Of a stretch of 64,000 bases of DNA, positions 58,882-64,000 are shown piece by piece. This DNA is from Promethearchaeota archaeon (GTDB lineage: Archaea; Asgardarchaeota; Lokiarchaeia; Sigyniarchaeales; SOKP01). Numbering within the stretch: the stretch's first letter is position 1; every line of letters begins with the position of its first letter. The DNA lies in the NCBI GenBank assembly GCA_011364975.1, contig RDOE01000001.1, forward strand, positions 48,707-112,706, written 5' to 3'. The position numbers and the translations under genes were made by a program. The notes under the pieces were generated by a model. That model was not told the origin of the DNA. It was given only the letters and a program-made list of their open reading frames with translations, and searched no databases.

Positions 58882-59295
58882 TTATTTTTTTAACTTTACT
58901 TCAGTATTATTTGTTGGTCTTCTTTCAAAATAGAGGTTTTTCAATGAAAGAAGTGCATTTCCAATTCCGCCACCTAAGGCCCCAAATATAGCTGAAAGAA
59001 TTATAATTATCAATAATAATAACCAGCCGAAACCCTCACCGAAGATTAAAGCCCCGAATTGATCTAATATTAAATAAACGTTCCTGGATACTAGACCCGA
59101 TAAGATGTAAATCATCCATGATAAACTCACACCCAATGTTCCGCTTAGAATCGATCGTTTCATTGACTTATTTAGAAAACCTGAAATTATACCGGGGATA
59201 ATTACTAATTGCCAAATAGGAGCTAAAGTTAAGAGCATAGTTGCACACATGCCAATTAAGACACTAGAAATAAACCATTTATCTTCTATCCTCAC
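58882..59295 (-). CDS. Small multi-pass membrane protein coupled to penicillin amidase
   Basis: Membrane protein of 137 residues with a GTG start. The ORF track starts at 59415, inside the amidase gene. The GTG at 59295 is better: a perfect GGAGG (minus strand, 59304-59308) sits 8 nt before it, at the very end of the amidase gene. Four hydrophobic helices follow: WFISSVLIGMCATMLLTLAPIWQLVI, GISGFL and SILSGTLGVSLSWMIYILSGL, GFGWLLLLIIIILSAIFGALGGG. The C-terminal tail is basic (RRPTNNTEVKLKK). No family recognised. Its coupling to the amidase suggests a related role in the envelope. Confidence 0.65.
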   Translation of the reverse strand: MRIEDKWFISSVLIGMCATMLLTLAPIWQLVIIPGIISGFLNKSMKRSILSGTLGVSLSWMIYILSGLVSRNVYLILDQFGALIFGEGFGWLLLLIIIILSAIFGALGGGIGNALLSLKNLYFERRPTNNTEVKLKK

Positions 59296-59299
59296 TTTA

Positions 59300-61888
59300 T
59301 TAACCTCCACTGGGAAAAAAGTATAATTTGGACTCAATACAAGATGTCGGAAAATTAGAAAAAGTATTAGTAAAATACTGGTAGTGATATTTACCCTGAA
59401 GGAAAAGATCTTCAAGTTGATCAGAATAATGTTTTGAATTAGAAAGGCCTCTTTGACCGGAAGGAATTACACTTAAACTATTATTCAGATTACTAAAATC
59501 AATTATCATTCGCTCAGAAGCGCCTCCTGTAGCATAACCTATTCCTGATCTAATATTTACACGTGATGGATTAACTGTAAATCCCTCTCCATCTGCTTCA
59601 TAAGGACCTTTACTTAATGAATCTAATCCAGTCAATGATGGATAGTAAAGCTGATGGAAATCACCCCATCTCCATTTCATGATATCTTCAGAACCATAGA
59701 AGTCTTCTAACCAATTTATAGTCGCATTAAAGGCTGTAAGCATTGTTTCATTTCTCGTTTCCGTAATTAAAGGAGTTGAGACATTGTCGAACCAATGAGA
59801 ATCTGGGTTTTCTTTCATAAGATATTCTAATATTACTGTTTGTGGTCTCATAGGGAAATTATAAAACCCTATTTCATCATTGAAAGTATAATCTTCAAAA
59901 AAGTCTCTCCATTTACGATATATTAGAGGAGCTGCATCATCTTTATCCATTATGAACCCCCAGTTTTCTAATTCATTCAACACATTACTTATTTTAGTAG
60001 GAGGTGTAATTCCATAGTAGTTTTTAATCACTTCAATTAGATCAGGGATAAATGCCTTTGCTGCGGTAGAATTTACATCATTTTGGAATAGGATCATAGT
60101 ATCTATATTAATCGTGCCATCTGGAGCATTATTAAGTAATTCATTTATTCTTCTTGCTCGATAACCATTAACATATTCATTTTGAAGAAAAAATTTAACG
60201 TATTCAGGTCCAGCAACCAATTGATTTGCAGAAGCTAAATAACTTTGCGCTGGATTTACGGAGCTAGGTAATTCAGCAAAAGGAACATATCCAATCCATT
60301 CTCCTTCTCCGTTTGAAGCATTATATGGAATAGAACCATTACCAGGATGCCAAATTGGTATATTAGAGTCATCTCTAATAGGGACTTTACCTGTTGGTCT
60401 AATTGCAATATTTCCATAAATATCTCCATACACTATATTTTGAGCAAGCGTTGTCCAATATTTAGACGCTTCATTAAAGTCATTTCGATTTTGAGCTCGA
60501 TCAAATCCATTACCAGCTATGAAATTGAAAAATAAATCGTTAGCAGTCCATTTTGAAGCTATTATAATATCTCCTAGAGAGGTTGGTAAACCAAAACTAC
60601 GCAAATCACTAAGGACTGGACCATGGACAGTTTTTCTAATCGTAAATTCTTCTGGTTCTTTATTCTTTATTTTAATAATAAAGTTTTCATATGTATATGC
60701 TGTTGATGTTTTATTATAAATATAGTGGTCTTCACCATCAATATTATAATAATACCAATCAAGAACATCGTATCCCGTGTTTGTAAAACCCCAACCTACA
60801 TAATCATTATGACCAACTGCAATCAATGGCATTCCCGGTATAATATATCCATAAATATGAAGTCCTGTATCTTCCGCTTTAAGATGTTGCTCATACCACA
60901 CACCCGGCATTAACCAAGCAAGATGCATATCATTACAAAGAATTGGAGCTCCAGTATTGCTCTTTGATCCATTAACAACCCAATTATTAGAACCAATTAT
61001 TTCATTTTTTTGGTTTTCGATTTTATCCTTTTCAGAATCAATTTGTTGAAGTCCATTTAAGAATTTCGATATTTCAGTCTTTAAATTATTAGTGGATTTA
61101 AAAGAGGTACCTGCTTTCATAGGGCTCTCGGGATACGTACCATAATCTGGAACTATAGGTATTTGGTATGGTAAGGGAAGTGAAAATAATTCATTATAAT
61201 ATGTATTGTTTAACGCTTCTAAAGATAAATATCTGTAAAAATCATTATAATTCCATGTCATTTGCCTTGCCATTTCTTGTGCTATACATAGAGAATCAAC
61301 AGTTGACCACGTTGTAGGTTCAAAATTTAATAAATAATATTCCAAAGGTTTAGTATCTTTATGGGTATTTATATAATGATTAATTCCGTCTACATATCTC
61401 TCAAAATTCGGATAAAACTCCATAGTACCATTATTATACATCTCTTTTAAGGCTTCATCAGTCTTCATTGCCCATTCTTCCATTCCCATCGCAAGAGCAA
61501 ACTTATCATTAGCCAACATACTCTCACCTAATATTTCAGATAATTTTCCTCTTACTTGACGTCTCCACATATCCATTTGGAAAAGTCTGTCTTGAGCATG
61601 GCAATAACCTTGAGCAAAGAACATATCGGCTTCATATTCTGCAAAAATATGGGGTACGCCCCATTCATCTCGTATTACAGATACTTCTCCTGACAATCCA
61701 GGGATATTCAATCGTTCTGCAGACGGATGTTCTCCTGGTACTTTCCAAACACCATTTCCGGGAAATAAAAGATTCCCTAATGGTGGAATACCTAATAAGG
61801 GTATAGAGAATATTGCTAGAAATACAATTGTTATTACAATAAAAGAAGATAATTGTATAATCATTTTTTTTTCTGATTTCTTCATCAT
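59300..61888 (-). CDS. Penicillin amidase (acylase) family N-terminal serine hydrolase
   Basis: Extracellular amidase of the Ntn-hydrolase type. A signal-anchor (SSFIVITIVFLAIFSIPLLG) is followed by the A-chain motif IRDEWGVPHIFAE and YCHAQDRLFQMDMWRRQVRG. The catalytic serine is in EIIGSNNWVVNGSKSNTG (about residue 300), which becomes the N-terminus of the B chain after self-cleavage. PILCNDMHLAW and YDVLDWYYYN follow. 862 residues, close to the family. Real substrates may be acyl-homoserine lactones or acylated amino acids rather than penicillin. The next gene starts right after its stop and uses its last codons as ribosome binding site. Confidence 0.92.
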   Translation of the reverse strand: MMKKSEKKMIIQLSSFIVITIVFLAIFSIPLLGIPPLGNLLFPGNGVWKVPGEHPSAERLNIPGLSGEVSVIRDEWGVPHIFAEYEADMFFAQGYCHAQDRLFQMDMWRRQVRGKLSEILGESMLANDKFALAMGMEEWAMKTDEALKEMYNNGTMEFYPNFERYVDGINHYINTHKDTKPLEYYLLNFEPTTWSTVDSLCIAQEMARQMTWNYNDFYRYLSLEALNNTYYNELFSLPLPYQIPIVPDYGTYPESPMKAGTSFKSTNNLKTEISKFLNGLQQIDSEKDKIENQKNEIIGSNNWVVNGSKSNTGAPILCNDMHLAWLMPGVWYEQHLKAEDTGLHIYGYIIPGMPLIAVGHNDYVGWGFTNTGYDVLDWYYYNIDGEDHYIYNKTSTAYTYENFIIKIKNKEPEEFTIRKTVHGPVLSDLRSFGLPTSLGDIIIASKWTANDLFFNFIAGNGFDRAQNRNDFNEASKYWTTLAQNIVYGDIYGNIAIRPTGKVPIRDDSNIPIWHPGNGSIPYNASNGEGEWIGYVPFAELPSSVNPAQSYLASANQLVAGPEYVKFFLQNEYVNGYRARRINELLNNAPDGTINIDTMILFQNDVNSTAAKAFIPDLIEVIKNYYGITPPTKISNVLNELENWGFIMDKDDAAPLIYRKWRDFFEDYTFNDEIGFYNFPMRPQTVILEYLMKENPDSHWFDNVSTPLITETRNETMLTAFNATINWLEDFYGSEDIMKWRWGDFHQLYYPSLTGLDSLSKGPYEADGEGFTVNPSRVNIRSGIGYATGGASERMIIDFSNLNNSLSVIPSGQRGLSNSKHYSDQLEDLFLQGKYHYQYFTNTFSNFPTSCIESKLYFFPSGG

Positions 61889-62126
61889 ACAACCTATTTT
61901 TTTTAATTTAAATTTTTTAAATCTAGCTTAATATAAATTGTTAAATCATGTTATATAAAACATTCATCTTTAGATAAAAAATTAGCCAGAATTCCTTTAA
62001 AATAAAACAGTTACAAAATAATTATAAATACTTTGAGAAGAATATAAATACATAACTTTATATTCAAAAAATTAAAATTAGGAAGTCTTTTAATAAAAAA
62101 AATTAAAAAAAGTAGTGAAATTAAAC

Positions 62127-62846
62127 ATGGCTATACCCACACATTTAACATTTTGGTTAGAAGGATTAACAGCTTCAAGTGTAATATTAGTTGCAGTGAT
62201 TCTCGGATTAATCTCTCTTTTTAAGTCAAAAAAATTAGGAGCAAAGCTTTTAACTTATTTAGGATTGACAATATTCTTTATTGGTCTTTTATATTTAGGT
62301 CCATTTACAGACTTCTTATTAGTTTTAATAACTAGCTCTAATATAAATGTCCCTCCTTTTGGAATAGCTTTTTATGGAATTTTAAGTTATTTATGGATAG
62401 CTCCAGCAATAATTTTAGCCATGTATATTGGAGGAGAGTTATTAATTCCTAAAAGAAAATGGATACTGATAATAATTTATAGTATCTTGGCAGTAGTGTT
62501 TGAATGGTTCTTATGGACAGATACCGCAAATACATTTCAATTCGATTTACCCACTCCAGGAGAAGAAATTATTGATTCAAACTTTAATAGAACATCTCCA
62601 GCATTCTTACTTATGGTTATATTTATTGCATCTATCATTGTTTTTCATGGAATTGGATTTATAAGTAAAAGTATAAAATCAACAGGTGTAATCAAGAAGA
62701 AATTCTTACTATTGGGGATTGGATTTTTAGTTTTTAGTATAGCTGGTGCTGGTGATTCTTTAGTTAATCCAGATATTACTCTAGTTATTGTTAGATTAGG
62801 TATGATTAGCAGTATCATCTTAATGTATTATGGATTAAAGACTTAA
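62127..62846 (+). CDS. Multi-pass membrane protein (about seven helices)
   Basis: No family recognised. The ATG at 62127 is preferred over the track's GTG at 62115; it gives MAIPTHLTFWLEGLTASSVI. About seven hydrophobic segments are visible, among them VILVAVILGLISLF, YLGLTIFFIGLLYLG, YLWIAPAIILAMYIGG, WILIIIYSILAVVFEWFLW and FLLLGIGFLVFSIAGAG. This layout resembles the membrane sensor modules of histidine kinases, but no kinase domain follows. The 238-bp gap upstream is AT-rich with possible TATA boxes and no ORF. Confidence 0.6.
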   Translation: MAIPTHLTFWLEGLTASSVILVAVILGLISLFKSKKLGAKLLTYLGLTIFFIGLLYLGPFTDFLLVLITSSNINVPPFGIAFYGILSYLWIAPAIILAMYIGGELLIPKRKWILIIIYSILAVVFEWFLWTDTANTFQFDLPTPGEEIIDSNFNRTSPAFLLMVIFIASIIVFHGIGFISKSIKSTGVIKKKFLLLGIGFLVFSIAGAGDSLVNPDITLVIVRLGMISSIILMYYGLKT

Positions 62847-62881
62847 TCGATAATAAAGAGTTATTAAAAAATTCAATTTTT

Positions 62882-64000
62882 TTATTTTATATTTATTTCT
62901 TGAATGTAATCAAAGATAATATCAATTCTATCTTTAATGCTACCTACTAAACCTTCTTCTTCAGAAACGATTGAATTAATTGCGGTTTTTAATCCATAAT
63001 GACCCTCAGAAATTAAAACCCTAATTGGGAGAGTAAGAATATCACTAATTAGCATCAAGAATTCTTGTATTATCTTTATAATCTTTGGAAAATTCTCTTC
63101 TGTTTTTTCTATTATAGTTTGATCAGAAGACACTAATTTATCTTCTTTTTCCCTTCTTAATTCCTCCCAAACGTTATCTTTAAGTTCCGAAAAATCGATA
63201 CCAAGATTCTCCAAAGCCATCTGGGCACCCTCAAAAATGAAGTTTATATCATCTTTTCCAGTAAATTGTTTTATATTTTCAACCATCTCTATTGGCGCTA
63301 ATCCATCAAGAAAACTGATTAATAACTGATGATAATCATTAATAACGTCGATTGGGATGAAAAGAAAAGCAAAATCTTTTAATTGTTTGAAAATGTATCC
63401 GGCAACTTTTGCTAAAGTATCATTCTGTAAGATCTTCCCCAGTATACCGCCATATTCATTAAGAAGGTGAATTCCTAAAAATCCTATAATCCTTATCATA
63501 TCATCTTCATAATTTCTGAAGTAATCAAAAAAGTGCTCTGGTTCCATGTTTAATTTTTCCTCGATAAGAGTTCTTACTCTATCCTTCACAGATTCTAAAG
63601 GTTCATCAAGTAATTCTTCAATTTTATCTAAGGATAAAACTTCCTGAATTTTATCAATAAAATCTAATTTTTCTTCTTTAGGTATCTCTTCTTCTATGGC
63701 CTCTTCAAAAAGAACATCTGATCTTATATTTTGTCGAATTGGTTTAGAGGTTATATCTTTCCATTCTGATGTTTCATATATCTTGCAAGCAAATTGAAGG
63801 CAATCTCCTCCTTTAGCAATGCATTTTTTCTCAATAATATTAATACGATAATCATTCCTTTTGATTTTAAGAATAAAATTAGCAACACTCTCTAACATCC
63901 CAGTTAGTCCACATGCTAAGCCTTCTGAGTTTTTTGATTTTACTTTTTCAAAATTAAATGTATCTTCTTTGTCCAATCCATAACCCGCACAAATAGGACA
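62882..64000 (-). CDS. V4R-domain protein, 5' part cut by window edge
   Basis: The frame is open through the right edge: beyond the track's TTG start it reads CPICAGYGLDKEDTF, so the gene begins outside the window. The visible N-terminal part (EGLACGLTGMLESVANFILK, then NIIEKKCIAKGGDCLQFACKI) is the end of a V4R (4-vinyl reductase) domain with its CxAxGxxxCxF motif, which binds small molecules or metals. After a charged linker with repeated Glu/Asp come about 250 residues of helical, acidic sequence that I cannot name. V4R proteins in Asgard archaea often carry extra signalling domains, so a sensor role is likely. Confidence 0.7.
   Translation of the reverse strand, partial: CPICAGYGLDKEDTFNFEKVKSKNSEGLACGLTGMLESVANFILKIKRNDYRINIIEKKCIAKGGDCLQFACKIYETSEWKDITSKPIRQNIRSDVLFEEAIEEEIPKEEKLDFIDKIQEVLSLDKIEELLDEPLESVKDRVRTLIEEKLNMEPEHFFDYFRNYEDDMIRIIGFLGIHLLNEYGGILGKILQNDTLAKVAGYIFKQLKDFAFLFIPIDVINDYHQLLISFLDGLAPIEMVENIKQFTGKDDINFIFEGAQMALENLGIDFSELKDNVWEELRREKEDKLVSSDQTIIEKTEENFPKIIKIIQEFLMLISDILTLPIRVLISEGHYGLKTAINSIVSEEEGLVGSIKDRIDIIFDYIQEINIK

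Noticed and set aside
61665-61892. 75-residue ORF at the start of the amidase gene
   Set aside because: Frame-shifted copy of the amidase N-terminus; translation reads as low-quality Ser/Arg/Thr-rich sequence.
1-64000. CRISPR array, insertion sequence, prophage or plasmid genes
   Set aside because: No regular spaced repeats, transposase, integrase or Cas-like proteins were seen in any frame.

Overview
The window comes from an archaeal chromosome, most likely an Asgard archaeon (Promethearchaeota, Lokiarchaeia-like). The DNA is strongly AT-rich. It carries an archaeal-type ribosomal protein cluster with the RNase P subunit Rnp1 between L29 and S17, archaeal Trm1, MptE, type II methionine aminopeptidase and RadA/RadB-like ATPases. 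Mixed in are genes of eukaryotic character: a ribophorin I homologue, an OSTC-like (Ost3/Ost6 membrane part) protein, an ALG7/DPAGT1-like sugar-phosphate transferase, an RPC34-like winged-helix protein with a C-terminal Fe-S type cysteine signature, a roadblock protein, an MglA/Ras-like GTPase beside a putative longin protein, a long Trm112-like protein and a peptidase with SH3-like tails. These identifications come from reading motifs by eye; no database search was run.

Layout. 1-4384 (minus): S19, L22, S3, L29, Rnp1, S17, L14, L24, S4e, the second half of the archaeal S10/spc cluster, cut off on its 5' side from L3-L4-L23-L2. 4617-6274: a PfkB sugar kinase coupled to a phosphomannose-isomerase-like cupin. 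6462-12127: small membrane proteins, a DUF2284 cysteine protein, the GTPase/longin convergent pair, a class II amidotransferase, a beta-propeller and a ferredoxin. 12201-19926: four peptidase genes (DUF885-SH3, two tandem M20 enzymes, PepD) around an amidotransferase-fold/RING-PHD-like protein. 20014-28310: information processing and cofactor genes (OSTC-like, GcvH, MptE, RadA-like, RPC34-like, RlmE/FtsJ, Trm1, FBPase, RadB-like, RuvC/YqgF-like nuclease). 28479-32018: three tandem HGSNAT/DUF1624-type membrane acyltransferases, then TlyA and a DUF362 protein. 34259-43986: an oligopeptide ABC transporter operon with two paralogous membrane-anchored binding proteins and two unknown genes inserted before the permeases. 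44283-55717: a glycan/secretion region (UbiA-type prenyltransferase, M48 peptidase, ALG7-like, tRNA-Gln, Trm112-like, ribophorin I, Sec61 beta, MazG-like, hexapeptide acyltransferase, DUF354, GT4). 55755-64000: MetAP2, roadblock plus an unknown partner, penicillin amidase plus a coupled membrane protein, a multi-pass membrane protein and a truncated V4R protein.

How the parts may work together: ALG7-like, ribophorin I, the OSTC-like protein and Sec61 beta suggest a eukaryote-like route of protein export and N-glycosylation. The Opp transporter and the many peptidases suggest peptide scavenging. The two RecA-family ATPases and the RNase H-fold nuclease near 22-28 kb could form a recombination module. 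Many first-in-unit genes have an A/T-rich TATA-like box about 25 nt before the start codon and no Shine-Dalgarno, which suggests leaderless mRNAs. Many internal operon genes have GGTGA/GGAGG-type sites or TAATG/ATGA coupling. No CRISPR array, transposase, integrase or rRNA was seen.
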